Positions 33,265-42,097 of a DNA stretch of 64,000 nt are shown in pieces. The notes under the pieces were generated by a model. It saw only the letters and a program-made list of their open reading frames with translations, was not told where the DNA came from and did no database searches. The stretch comes from Halomonas llamarensis (GTDB lineage Bacteria; Pseudomonadota; Gammaproteobacteria; Pseudomonadales; Halomonadaceae): assembly GCF_023555005.1 (NCBI RefSeq), contig NZ_JAMJPJ010000007.1, forward strand, positions 62,001 through 126,000, given 5' to 3'. Made by a program: the position numbers and the translations under genes. The stretch's first letter is position 1. The number at the start of each line of letters is the position of its first letter.

Positions 33265-34216
33265 CACCGCTTTATGATCGCGACGGCTGGATTTGGCAGG
33301 ACGGCGAATGGCGTGAGTGGCGCGACGCCACGGTGCACCTGTTTACCCATACGCTGCACTACGGCATGGGCTGCTTTGAAGGTGTGCGCGCCTACGCTGG
33401 ACCCAGCGGAACGCACCTGTTTCGCGCGGCAGAGCATACCCGCCGTTTGGTGGAGAGCGCTCATTCGCTGGATATGCCGTTGCCGTTCAGCGAAGCTGAC
33501 TTGATCGAGGCCCAGCGCGAGTGCCTGGCCAAGAATAATTTGAGTAATGCCTACCTGAAGCCCACGGTATTTTCGGGGCTGAAGGCTTGGGGCTACGTGC
33601 CCAGGGGCTCACCACCCATGTGATGGTCGCCGCCTGGGATCTAGGCCCATACATTTCCCCTCAGGCGGCGACTCACGGGCTGCGGGCGCTGACCTCTTCC
33701 TGGGCGCGCCACCACGTCAATATCAGCCTCTGCCGCGCCAAAACCAACGGCCACTACGTCAATTCCATGCTGGCGCTGAATACGGCGCTCAAAGCCGGGT
33801 TTGATGAAACCATCATGCTCGACCCGGAAGGTTATGTGGCCGAGGCCTCGGCGGCGAACGTCTTTTTGCTGCGCGATGGGGTGCTGCATACCCCGGAGGT
33901 GACTTCGTGTTTGCAAGGCATCACCCGGGATAGCGTTATTCAGCTGGCGCAAAAGGGGCTGGGTATTGAGGTTCGCGAGCGGCGGATGACCCGCGACGAA
34001 CTCTACACCGCCGATGAAGCTTTCTTGACCGGCACCGCCGCCGAAATATTGCCGCTGCGCGAGCTGGATGGGCGGCGTATCGGTGGGCGCGCTGGCGCCC
34101 CGCCCGTCAACGAGCCCATCAGCCCAAACAGTGTCACGGCCCAACTGCAGAGCTTATATCGCCAGGCGGTGCGCGGTGAGCTGGATGATTTCCGTCACTG
34201 GCTGACGCCAGCCTAA
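33261..34216 (+). pseudogene. class IV (branched-chain type) aminotransferase, frameshifted
   Basis: This encodes a PLP-dependent class IV aminotransferase like IlvE. The first frame (33261-33623) gives the N-terminal half with HTLHYGMGCFEGVRAY and NAYLKPTVF, then runs off into a short unrelated tail. The second frame supplies GAEGLGLRAQGLTTHVMVAAW, the catalytic Lys in CRAKTNGHYVNSMLALN, EASAANVFLL and the rest. The switch falls at GTATTTTCGGGG near 33567-33578: one missing base there turns an expected V-F-(F/Y)-G-A-E into a frameshift. The remainder is intact, so this is either a very recent mutation or a sequencing error in the homopolymers. Start ATG overlaps the preceding stop. Confidence 0.85.
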
Positions 34217-35331
34217 GTCTTGATTGCCTTCTCTAGCGCCGCCAATCTTCCTGGCTCCAGTGCGGCCTGCACGGCGGTAATGCGTATCACATTGGCAAGC
34301 GCCGGGTGTGCTAGGCGAGCGACCAGCACGCCCTTGGCGAGTAACTGCTGGTGCACCTCGGCGGCCAGCTCGGCGCTGGGCAGGCGAATGCCGACAAAGT
34401 TGGTGGCGCTGGGCAGTACGTCGGCCCCTAGCGTGCGAAAGTGCTCCGCCAGCTTTTCCCGTCGGGCTTTCACGTCGGTGACATGCTGGTTCACCTCGTC
34501 AGGATGGTCGAGCACCACTTCGGCGGCCGCCTGGGTGAAGGTGGAGACGGCATAATGAATACGCACCTTCATCATCATCGCCAGCACTTCTGGCTCGGCG
34601 ATGGCGTAGCCAATGCGTAGGCCGGCCAAACCGTGGGCTTTTGAGAGTGTGCGCAGGCGAATTACCCCTGGTATGGCTTTAGCAGCGAACTCGCTGCCCG
34701 CATCATCACGGAAGTCTCCATACGCCTCGTCTAACAGCAGCCAGCAGGTATCGGGCAGCGCGTCGCGCAGTTTTAGGATGGCGCTGTCGCTGTGCAAGTG
34801 GCCGCTGGGGTTATCCGGGTTGGCCAGATAGACCAGGCGGGCGTTTTCCTCATGGGCTGCGGCGGCCAGGGCTTCCAAATCGGGAGCCAGCACGCCGGGG
34901 GCTTCATGGTAGCGGGGTTCGACCACAAGACAGCCCTGGCCCTTGGCGAAATAGCCAAAGGTGGGGTAGGTGCCAGCGGTGCTGACGACGGTTTCACCCG
35001 GTTCGCAGGTGGTGCGCAGCGCCAGGGCAATCAAACTGTCGGCGCCAGCGTCCACCAGCAGCGTGTCCAGCGCAATACCCTGCTGTTTGCTCAGGCGCTG
35101 GCGAACACCCAGCGCCTCGGCATCGCCGTAGCAGTAAACGTGTTCGGCCAGGGCATCGCCAAAGTGCTCGCGCAGCGCGCGGTGCGGCATGTCCAGGCCT
35201 TCGTTGGAGCCCAGCCGATGAGGGATATTCTGGCCAATGCGGCGCTCCAGCACCTTGATACCGGGAAAGGGGTTGGCGGGGCCTTCGCTCATTAAGTGGT
35301 CGGGGTAGCGGGGCATGGTGGCTCCTGGCAA
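34213..35331 (-). CDS. class I/II aminotransferase (histidinol-phosphate aminotransferase-like)
   Basis: This fold-type I PLP aminotransferase of 372 residues is closest in style to HisC. It has NIPHRLGSNEGLDMPH at the N-terminus, YCYGDAEALGVRQRL, LANPDNPSGHLHS, LLLDEAYGDF, and the Lys block RTLSKAHGLAGLRIGYAIA (the Lys carries PLP). It converges with the class IV aminotransferase (4-bp overlap) and is divergent from the third amidohydrolase. A biosynthetic HisC role is unlikely here because no other his gene is near; a catabolic transamination of the deacylated product is a better guess. Confidence 0.85.
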   Translation of the reverse strand: MPGATMPRYPDHLMSEGPANPFPGIKVLERRIGQNIPHRLGSNEGLDMPHRALREHFGDALAEHVYCYGDAEALGVRQRLSKQQGIALDTLLVDAGADSLIALALRTTCEPGETVVSTAGTYPTFGYFAKGQGCLVVEPRYHEAPGVLAPDLEALAAAAHEENARLVYLANPDNPSGHLHSDSAILKLRDALPDTCWLLLDEAYGDFRDDAGSEFAAKAIPGVIRLRTLSKAHGLAGLRIGYAIAEPEVLAMMMKVRIHYAVSTFTQAAAEVVLDHPDEVNQHVTDVKARREKLAEHFRTLGADVLPSATNFVGIRLPSAELAAEVHQQLLAKGVLVARLAHPALANVIRITAVQAALEPGRLAALEKAIKT

Positions 35332-35334
35332 TAC

Positions 35335-35349
35335 GGTTAATGATTAACC
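35335..35349. promoter_or_regulatory. 15-bp palindromic operator candidate
   Basis: GGTTAAT-G-ATTAACC is a perfect 7-1-7 palindrome in the short region between the divergent aminotransferase and third amidohydrolase genes. Its position and symmetry suggest a repressor or activator site controlling both. Confidence 0.55.
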
Positions 35350-35397
35350 TAAGATTTTAGTGTGCAAGTACTTTCATCATTGATAAGGGCGGTGCTT

Positions 35398-36420
35398 ATG
35401 CAAACCTTCTTCCACGATGACCAGTTGCTTCACCGGCCGCAAGTCTACTTCTCACGAGGGATGATGCGCACGCCCCAGGAAGTACCCGAACGCGCCACGC
35501 ATCTGCTGGCGGCGGCCAAGCAGCTTGGCTTCGACGTTCAACCACCTGCCGATTATGGGGTAGCGCCGCTCAGGGCAGTGCATTCGCTGGCCTACCTGCG
35601 CTTTCTGGAAAGTGCCTATCGGCGTTGGCATGCCCTTGGCGAAGATTGGGGAGACGAAGTTATCTCCAACATCTTCGTGCGTTCGCCCAACGCTCTGCGC
35701 GGCATATTGGCGGAAGCCGCGCGCTACCTGGCCGATGGCAGCGCGCCGGTAGGTCAGCATACCTGGCAGGCGGCGTACTGGTCAGCGCAAAGCGCGGTCG
35801 CCGGTGCCGAGGCCCTGCTTAACGGCGAGCGGTTCGCCTACGCGTTAACGCGCCCGCCGGGTCACCACGCGGGTATCGAAACCGCCGGTGGCTTTTGTTT
35901 CCTCAATAATACCGCCATTGCTGCTCATCACCTTACCTCGCGCTACCCCCGCATCGTAGTGCTGGACCCTGATATGCACCATGGGCAGGGCGTTCAGGAA
36001 ATTTTCTACCAGCGCGACGATGTGCTGTATATCTCGATCCACGGCGACACCACCAACTTCTACCCGGCGGTTACCGGCTTTGAAGACGAGCGCGGGCAGG
36101 GCGCAGGCTTGGGTTACAACATCAACCTGCCGATGCCCCACGGGTCACCGGAATCGGTGTTTTTTGAACGCCTGGAACAAGCCTGCCAGGCCATTCGCCT
36201 GTGTGAACCGGACGCGATCGTGCTGGCGCTGGGCTTTGATATCGACGAGCGAGACCCCCAGGCGAAAGTCGCCGTCTCCACATCAGGCTTTGGTCAGCTT
36301 GGCCGAACAGTCGCGGACCTGAATCTACCCACGTTGGTGGTACAGGAAGGCGGTTACTACCTGGAGGGGCTTGAAGCCAATGCGGTGCGTTTTTTTGAGG
36401 GGCTGCTCGGCAAGGCGTAA
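35398..36420 (+). CDS. histone-deacetylase-fold amidohydrolase 3 (acetylpolyamine amidohydrolase type)
   Basis: This third amidohydrolase shares the N-terminal style of amidohydrolase 1 (FFHDDQLLHRPQVYFSRGMM). The His pair is in RPPGHHAGIETAGGFCFLNN, metal ligands are D192 and H194 (LDPDMHHGQG), and later family blocks are LGFDIDERDP and QEGGYYLEG. From the ATG at 35398 it has 340 residues; an upstream in-frame TTG or GTG is possible but the family start fits here. It is transcribed from the divergent region with the 15-bp palindrome. Three deacetylase-fold genes within 5 kb suggest related but distinct substrates. Confidence 0.86.
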   Translation: MQTFFHDDQLLHRPQVYFSRGMMRTPQEVPERATHLLAAAKQLGFDVQPPADYGVAPLRAVHSLAYLRFLESAYRRWHALGEDWGDEVISNIFVRSPNALRGILAEAARYLADGSAPVGQHTWQAAYWSAQSAVAGAEALLNGERFAYALTRPPGHHAGIETAGGFCFLNNTAIAAHHLTSRYPRIVVLDPDMHHGQGVQEIFYQRDDVLYISIHGDTTNFYPAVTGFEDERGQGAGLGYNINLPMPHGSPESVFFERLEQACQAIRLCEPDAIVLALGFDIDERDPQAKVAVSTSGFGQLGRTVADLNLPTLVVQEGGYYLEGLEANAVRFFEGLLGKA

Positions 36421-36441
36421 TCAGTAAGACAAGCCATCAAG

Positions 36442-36488
36442 GTGTCTGGCACTATAGCCACTTTCAGCGATCAGCAAACGATCCGGAT
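36442..36488 (+). repeat. 47-bp direct repeat, copy 1 (leader of the AlbA_2 gene)
   Basis: This copy starts GTGTCTGGCACTATAGCC and ends AACGATCCGGAT. It is identical to 38335-38381 and lies 20 bp before the AlbA_2 start. The sequence between repeat and start codon is also alike in both copies (TCATYGAAAGG followed by ACGGC-ATG), so a whole leader has been duplicated. Confidence 0.9.
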
Positions 36489-36508
36489 AGTCATTGAAAG
36501 GGAACGGC

Positions 36509-38167
36509 ATGAACCAGCCAGCCTTGCATACGCTGCTTGAGGACCTAATCCACACCTGGGAGAACGAGGTAGTGGAATTTAAGCAGGCTGGTAACGACTA
36601 CGACACTAACAAGATTGGTGAATACTTCTCGGCCCTTAGCAATGAAGCCAATCTGCGTGGGTTGGAACGTGCTTGGTTGGTATTTGGCGTAAGTAATAAA
36701 ACTCGTGGTGTAGTGGGAACCAGCTACCGCGAAGACCCTGAGCGTCTGCATAACTTGAAACAGCAAGTAGCACAAAGCACTGAGCCCAGTGTCACCTTCC
36801 GCGATATCCATGAGTTGCAACATACAGACGGTAGGGTGTTGCTGTTTGAAATACCCGCGGCACCACGTGGCATTCCCATAGCATGGAAGGGACACTATCA
36901 CGCCCGCGCGGGTGAAAGTCTGGGATCCTTAGGCTTGGACAAACAAGATGAGATTCGTCAACAAACTCTTGCACAGGACTGGAGCGCGCAACTGGTTTTA
37001 GCCGCCAGTCTAGCCGACCTGGACGAGACTGCGTTGCATAAGGCCCGTGATGCCTTTGCCCAGAAATACGCCAATCGTTTTAGTAGCGACGAGGTAATGG
37101 GCTGGCCTTTGTCTACCTTTCTTGATCGGGCACGTATTACTCAGAACGGTAAGATTACGCGAACCACGCTATTACTGCTGGGCAAGGCTGAAGCCGCTTG
37201 GCATCTGTCGCCTCATCCAGCCCAGATGACCTGGAAGTTGGAAGGCGCGGAGCGTGCCTACCAGCACTTCGCACCCCCTTTTCTGCTGGCCACTTCGCAA
37301 CTGTACCAACGCATTCGTAATGTACAGTTGCGCCTGCTCCCACAGGACGAGCTGTTACCTGTTGAAGTATCGAAGTATGACCAGAAAATCGTGCTTGAGG
37401 CTCTGCATAACTGCATCGCCCATCAGGATTACATGCGCCAGGGTCGGGTGGTGGTAATAGAACACCCGGATCGTCTGGTGTTTGAAAATGAGGGAAGCTT
37501 TTATGAGGGCGCACCTGGTGACTATCTGGAAGGTAATCGTATACCCCGCCGCTACCGCAATCCCTTTTTAGCCCAGGCCATGGCGGAGCTGAATATGATC
37601 GACACCATGGGCTACGGCATTCATGACATGTTTGCCCGTCAAGCCCGCCGTTATCTCCCCATGCCTGATTATGATCTTGGCGAATCGGGTGCGGTCAGGC
37701 TGACTATCTATGGTGGTGTCGTTGATCCGGCCTATAGTCGGCTTCTGATCCAGCAAACTGATTTACCGCTTGCGGATGTGTTGGCACTAGACCGAGTTCA
37801 AAAGCAGTTGCCGATTCCCGACGAGGCGGTCACTCGCCTAAAGCGCGCTGGCCTTGTAGAGGGGCGAAAGCCGCGTTTCTATGTTTCAGCCAGCGTGGCT
37901 AAGGCGACTGCAAGCAAAGCGGACTACATTCGTACACGTGCACAGGATGATGAGTTCTACGCCAAGCTGGTCATCGATTACTTGCATCAGTTTGGCCAGG
38001 CTAGCCGCGCAGAGATTGATAAGTTATTAATCGATAAGCTCAGTGATGCGCTCACACCTGAACAAAAACAGCGCAAGATAGGCAACCTATTGACCAAACT
38101 GAGGCGGCGGGAGCGCATTCTTAATACGGGGTCGAGAGGTAAGCCAGAATGGAAGCTTGCAGAATGA
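36509..38167 (+). CDS. AlbA_2 (Schlafen-type) domain ATP-binding protein
   Basis: This protein of 552 residues has an N-terminal AlbA_2/Schlafen domain: VVEFKQAGNDYDTNKIGEYFSALSNEANLRGLERAWLVFGVSNKTRGVVGTSYR. A C-terminal GHKL-type HATPase_c_4 module follows, VLEALHNCIAHQDYMRQGRVVVIEHPDRLVFENEGSFYEG, and then a winged-helix-like tail. Such proteins are variously annotated as transcriptional regulators or helicase-related and recur near defence genes; the biochemical role is unsettled. I start at ATG 36509, with AAAGGGA upstream; the frame also opens at TTG 36494. It precedes a Wadjet-like operon and carries the same leader as that operon, which suggests joint regulation or a regulatory role. 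Enzymatic activity is not predictable here. Confidence 0.82.
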   Translation: MNQPALHTLLEDLIHTWENEVVEFKQAGNDYDTNKIGEYFSALSNEANLRGLERAWLVFGVSNKTRGVVGTSYREDPERLHNLKQQVAQSTEPSVTFRDIHELQHTDGRVLLFEIPAAPRGIPIAWKGHYHARAGESLGSLGLDKQDEIRQQTLAQDWSAQLVLAASLADLDETALHKARDAFAQKYANRFSSDEVMGWPLSTFLDRARITQNGKITRTTLLLLGKAEAAWHLSPHPAQMTWKLEGAERAYQHFAPPFLLATSQLYQRIRNVQLRLLPQDELLPVEVSKYDQKIVLEALHNCIAHQDYMRQGRVVVIEHPDRLVFENEGSFYEGAPGDYLEGNRIPRRYRNPFLAQAMAELNMIDTMGYGIHDMFARQARRYLPMPDYDLGESGAVRLTIYGGVVDPAYSRLLIQQTDLPLADVLALDRVQKQLPIPDEAVTRLKRAGLVEGRKPRFYVSASVAKATASKADYIRTRAQDDEFYAKLVIDYLHQFGQASRAEIDKLLIDKLSDALTPEQKQRKIGNLLTKLRRRERILNTGSRGKPEWKLAE

Positions 38168-38266
38168 AAGCAGCATTGAAAGGAATTTAATTATTTAAAA
38201 ATCAATTTCTTACTTCTTTCTGCAAAAAGTTGAAGTATGCGGAATGCAGAAAGAATGCAGAAAGAA
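38158..38266. promoter_or_regulatory. cluster of 11-bp boxes upstream of the Wadjet-like operon
   Basis: TGCAGAAAGAA occurs twice in immediate tandem (38245-38255 and 38256-38266). Its exact reverse complement TTCTTTCTGCA is at 38214-38224. A 10-of-11 match, TGCAGAATGAA, is at 38158-38168 across the AlbA_2 stop codon. Such spacing and orientation suggest a regulator-binding region. Confidence 0.65.
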
Positions 38267-38334
38267 AACGCCATGAAGCTAGGTTTTTCAAACTCCAGGC
38301 CATCCAGCGCTGCCAGAAGATGCTGCTTGGATCA

Positions 38335-38381
38335 GTGTCTGGCACTATAGCCACTTTCAGCGATCAGCAAACGATCCGGAT
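38335..38381 (+). repeat. 47-bp direct repeat, copy 2 (leader of the Wadjet-like operon)
   Basis: This copy is identical to 36442-36488, 1893 bp upstream. It ends 32 bp before the SMC gene start. The right edge extends into the perfect palindrome CGATCCGGATCG (38372-38383), which the first copy has with one mismatch. Confidence 0.9.
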
Positions 38382-38413
38382 CGCCCTTGAAATCGTCATC
38401 GAAAGGACACGGC

Positions 38414-41400
38414 ATGGCCCACCTGCTACGCATCGTGATGATTCACGGCCACCTGGAAGGCGTGGTCGAATTGAGTGTGGATGGCCACACCAATATTTGC
38501 GGCACCAACGCCTCGGGTAAAACCACGCTTCAGCGGCTGGTGCCAGTGTTTTACGGCGAGCTGCCCAATAAAGTCGTCCCCAAAACGCGCATGAAGTTTG
38601 ATGCGTTTTACCTGCCTCACCGCAACAGTTACCTGGTTTACGAATACCGCCGCGAAGCGGGCAATATCTGCCAGGTGGTACTGACCCGCAAATCGGAAGG
38701 TGGGGTGGAGTATCGCTTTGTCGCCGCCCCGTATCGGCCAGAGGATTATCTGGTCGAGGGCGAAAGGGGCGCCGTGGCGCTGGAGTACGCCCAGTGGGCC
38801 AACGGCCTGCGCCGGGAGAACATCAACGTCTCGCCCAAGCTCACGGCCACCTCTGAATACCGCGCCGTGATCCAGAACGACTTTACCCCCACGCCCGGCA
38901 TTATGCCCCACGGCAATCGCAAGGATGCCCTCAAGCTGCGCCAGTTGGCCGCGCAGTTCAGCCTGGTCAAGCCCGAGCACCGTATCCGTCATATCGAAAA
39001 GCTGGTCTCCGCGGTGCACGCCAAAGAGGGCAAGATGGACACCCTCAAAACCATGCTGGCGGCGATCTTTGAAGAGGACGGCGTCGAGCTGCCGGTGACC
39101 CGCATCCGCAGTGCCAAGGCGCGCGAGTGGATTGACCAGATGCGCCAGTCGATGCGCCTGGAGCCGCTGCAACGCTCGCTTGCCAAGCTGCATGACGTCG
39201 ACCGCGAGCTGGCGGATGTGGAGGCCGCGCTGTGGCAGCTGAAACCGCAGTTGGAAGCCGACCGTCACCATATCGAGCGCACCCTGGCCGATGCCGAAGC
39301 CGATATGAACACGCGCCAAGAGGCCTTCGACGCCGAGAAAAACGCCTACGAGGCGGCCCGTGATCAGTTGAATGAACAGCTTAGCGAGCTCGAAAGCGGC
39401 CTCAAACAAACCCAGCGCGATCTGAGCGACCTGCAGGAACAGTATGAAGCCTATGAGGCGGCGGACATGCCCGCCCTTGAGCGCGACCTTAACGCGCTGG
39501 CCCAAAAACGCGAGCAGTTCGAGCAGCTAAAAAGCCACCTGACCGCCCTGCAAGAGGCCGTCCAGGCCAGCCAGGCCCGCAAGGAAGAACGGCTGCGCGA
39601 GCTGGGCGAAGCGCTGGCCCGCCAAAGCGAAGAGATCCAGGGGCTGGTCGATGCCCTCAACGAAGAAAAAGCCGCGCATCAGGAAGCCCATTGGGAGGCC
39701 CAGCGCCACCTGGACGCCCGCTACCAGACCCAGCGTGAAGAGGCAGAAGCCGACTTTCAGGAACGCCTCAACCAAGGAGTTGAGCGGCTGGCGGCGCTGA
39801 AAGCCGCGCTTAGCCACAGCGGCCCCACGGCGGAGGAAAGCGAAGAAGCCGCGCTGGTTCAGGCGCGGATCGACCAGGCGCAAAGCGACTACAACGCCGC
39901 CAGCAGCCAGCGGGAAAGCCAACGCCGCGAGCTGGATAGCCTCAAACGTGAACGCGATAGCGCCGAGCAGGCCCACGCGGATGCGCGCCGAACGCTCACC
40001 CGCGCCCAGCAAACCAGCCAGGCGCTGCACCGCCAGCGCGACCCCGCTCAAGGGTCGCTGCGGCATTTCCTGCGCTACCACCTGCCTGAATGGGAGCAGC
40101 GGCTGGGCAAGGTGATCGCCCCCGAGCTGCTGGAGCGGCGGGACCTTTCGCCGACCTTGACGGAGCAGCCAAGCGACGACTTGTACGGCCTGGTGCTGGA
40201 TACTCAACTGATCGAGCCGCCGGACTACGCCCAGGATGAAGCCAGCCTGCTGGCCGCCATTGAAGCGGCGGACGACGCCGTGGTGCGCGCCGAGGCCGAG
40301 CTAGGCAACAGTGAAAAGCAGCTCAAACGGCATAACGAGCGCGTCCAGGCCGCCGATGAAGCGCTAAGCCAGGCCCAACTGGCGGTGAAGCGCGCCGATG
40401 AAGAAGTCGAATACGCCCAGGAGGCCCGCCGCCAGTGCCAGGCGCGCCATGCCCAGGCGCAACGCCAGCGCAAGGCCGACCACGAAGCCGCCCTGGCGGA
40501 GCAGGAAGCGCAGCAGCAAGCCCTGCGCGACGAACGCCAGACTGCGCTGGACAAGCTAAACGCCGCCCATCAGGCAGAGCTGCTGGAGCTCAAAGCGGAC
40601 GCGCAAAGCCAGTTGGAGTCCATTGACCGGCAGATTCAGCAGTACAAGACCCAGCTCACCGAGCAGAAGGCCGAGCACAAGCGCCAGTGCGAAGAGCTGG
40701 AGCAGGCGTTCGATCAGGAACTGAAAGCCCAGGGCGTCGACCCGGAAAAACTCAGGGATACCCGCACCCGGCTGCAGCAATTGGACGAACACATCCGCCA
40801 CACCGCTGGCCGCCAGGACGAGCTGGATGCCTACAAGCGCTTTATGCGGGTGAGCTGGGGCCAGCGCAAACCGGAGCTGGTCGAGCAGGAAGGGCGTTTA
40901 AGCCGTGAGATAGACGCCGCCCAGCGACAACGCGAGGAGCATCAGCAGGCTTTCAAAGCCACCAAGGCGGCTCATCAGCAACACGTCGCGGCGTTTGAAA
41001 CTAAACGCCGGGAAAGCCACGAGGTGCTCAACGACCTGAAGCCGCTGCTCAAGCAGCTCGATGAACTCACGTTGACCTCGGATGCCACGCCCCAGCAGGA
41101 GGCCCCCGGCGATGTCGCCGAGCGGCTGGCGCGTACACGCCAGGCGCTCTCGCGCCGAGCCCAGGAACGCGACACGCTGCGCAAGGGCTGCCAGGAGGCG
41201 GAGAGCCAACTGATCAAGGGCGCCAGTACCAGCTTTGTCGACGCGCTGGAAAGCGAGCGCGCCCAGCTGGCCGACCCCGACGACCCGAGGGCGCTGCTGC
41301 CGCTGCTCGGCGGCATGCTCAAGTTGCTGGAAGACCAGCAGCAACAGCTGATTCAGCAGGGGCGCAACCTCAGCGACGACCTGGATAAGTTCTTCACCGT

Positions 41401-42097
41401 ATTTCGCGACCTCAACCGCCGCATCAGCGCCCAGAGCAAGCGCCTCTCCGATGAAGTGGCCGACGACCTGCGCCTGGATGGCATCAGCAAGGCCGAGGTG
41501 CGCATCCAGTCGACCATCGACGAACTCGGCTTCTGGGAGCCGCTCAAGCTGTTCGCCCAGCGCTACAAGGCGTGGCGCGACTCCGAACAGACCCTGCCCA
41601 GCGACGACTACCTGAACGCCCTGGCGGACGTGGTCGATTTGCTGCGCAGCGATCAGCAGTACAGCTTCGAAAGCCTGCTGCGTCTAGAGCTGCACTTGAA
41701 TGAAGGCGGCACCGACCTGATCATCAAGAACGACCGCCAACTGCTCGAATCGTCCAGCCACGGCATGGCGTACCTGATTCTGTGCAAGTTCCTGCTCGCC
41801 TTTACCCGCCTGCTGCGCGGCCGGGCGGCGATCGCCATTCACTGGCCCATCGATGAGATCGGCACGCTGGCCTACCACAACGTCGAAAAGCTGTTTGACG
41901 CCTGCGACAGCAACCAGATTCATATTGTCGGCGCTTTCCCCAACCCGGAATCCGACGTGCTGCTGCTGTTCCATAATCGCTACCTGATCGACCGCGATGC
42001 CGACGACCCCGCCAAACGACGGCTAAAACGCATCGAGCCCCGCCAAAGCCGCCTGGCCGAACGGCTCAAAGCCCGCCATGAGGAGGCGCCGGTATGA
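38414..42097 (+). CDS. SMC-like ATPase of a Wadjet/Mks-type system (JetC/MksB-like)
   Basis: This condensin-like ATPase has 1227 residues. Walker A is GTNASGKTT at 30-38, followed by LQRLVPVFYGELPNKVVP. Two very long coiled-coil arms (about 260-560 and 640-1010) flank a hinge-like region. The C-terminal head has the signature-like SSSHGMAYLILCKFLLAF and Walker B with D1147-E1148 in HWPIDEIGTL. In Wadjet systems the SMC complex extrudes loops on small circular plasmids and hands them to the JetD nuclease. ATG 38414 has GAAAGGA upstream. It is first in a four-gene operon and overlaps the next gene by 4 bp. The family is fairly sure; plasmid defence is inference. Confidence 0.85.
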   Translation: MAHLLRIVMIHGHLEGVVELSVDGHTNICGTNASGKTTLQRLVPVFYGELPNKVVPKTRMKFDAFYLPHRNSYLVYEYRREAGNICQVVLTRKSEGGVEYRFVAAPYRPEDYLVEGERGAVALEYAQWANGLRRENINVSPKLTATSEYRAVIQNDFTPTPGIMPHGNRKDALKLRQLAAQFSLVKPEHRIRHIEKLVSAVHAKEGKMDTLKTMLAAIFEEDGVELPVTRIRSAKAREWIDQMRQSMRLEPLQRSLAKLHDVDRELADVEAALWQLKPQLEADRHHIERTLADAEADMNTRQEAFDAEKNAYEAARDQLNEQLSELESGLKQTQRDLSDLQEQYEAYEAADMPALERDLNALAQKREQFEQLKSHLTALQEAVQASQARKEERLRELGEALARQSEEIQGLVDALNEEKAAHQEAHWEAQRHLDARYQTQREEAEADFQERLNQGVERLAALKAALSHSGPTAEESEEAALVQARIDQAQSDYNAASSQRESQRRELDSLKRERDSAEQAHADARRTLTRAQQTSQALHRQRDPAQGSLRHFLRYHLPEWEQRLGKVIAPELLERRDLSPTLTEQPSDDLYGLVLDTQLIEPPDYAQDEASLLAAIEAADDAVVRAEAELGNSEKQLKRHNERVQAADEALSQAQLAVKRADEEVEYAQEARRQCQARHAQAQRQRKADHEAALAEQEAQQQALRDERQTALDKLNAAHQAELLELKADAQSQLESIDRQIQQYKTQLTEQKAEHKRQCEELEQAFDQELKAQGVDPEKLRDTRTRLQQLDEHIRHTAGRQDELDAYKRFMRVSWGQRKPELVEQEGRLSREIDAAQRQREEHQQAFKATKAAHQQHVAAFETKRRESHEVLNDLKPLLKQLDELTLTSDATPQQEAPGDVAERLARTRQALSRRAQERDTLRKGCQEAESQLIKGASTSFVDALESERAQLADPDDPRALLPLLGGMLKLLEDQQQQLIQQGRNLSDDLDKFFTVFRDLNRRISAQSKRLSDEVADDLRLDGISKAEVRIQSTIDELGFWEPLKLFAQRYKAWRDSEQTLPSDDYLNALADVVDLLRSDQQYSFESLLRLELHLNEGGTDLIIKNDRQLLESSSHGMAYLILCKFLLAFTRLLRGRAAIAIHWPIDEIGTLAYHNVEKLFDACDSNQIHIVGAFPNPESDVLLLFHNRYLIDRDADDPAKRRLKRIEPRQSRLAERLKARHEEAPV

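Noticed and set aside
33561-33600. Programmed -1 frameshift in the class IV aminotransferase
   Set aside because: GTATTTTCGGGG is not a canonical slippery heptamer, no stimulatory stem-loop is evident and the family is not known to use frameshifting. A mutation or sequencing error is simpler.
36442-38381. Insertion sequence or transposon around the AlbA_2 gene
   Set aside because: The flanking repeats are direct, 47 bp long and include leader sequence. There are no terminal inverted repeats and no transposase, so this is not a classical IS.
38426-39505. Long open frame (359 codons) on the minus strand opposite the SMC gene
   Set aside because: It lies wholly inside the SMC gene, whose coiled-coil codon pattern in GC-rich DNA produces antisense open frames. 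It shows no domain and no ribosome site.
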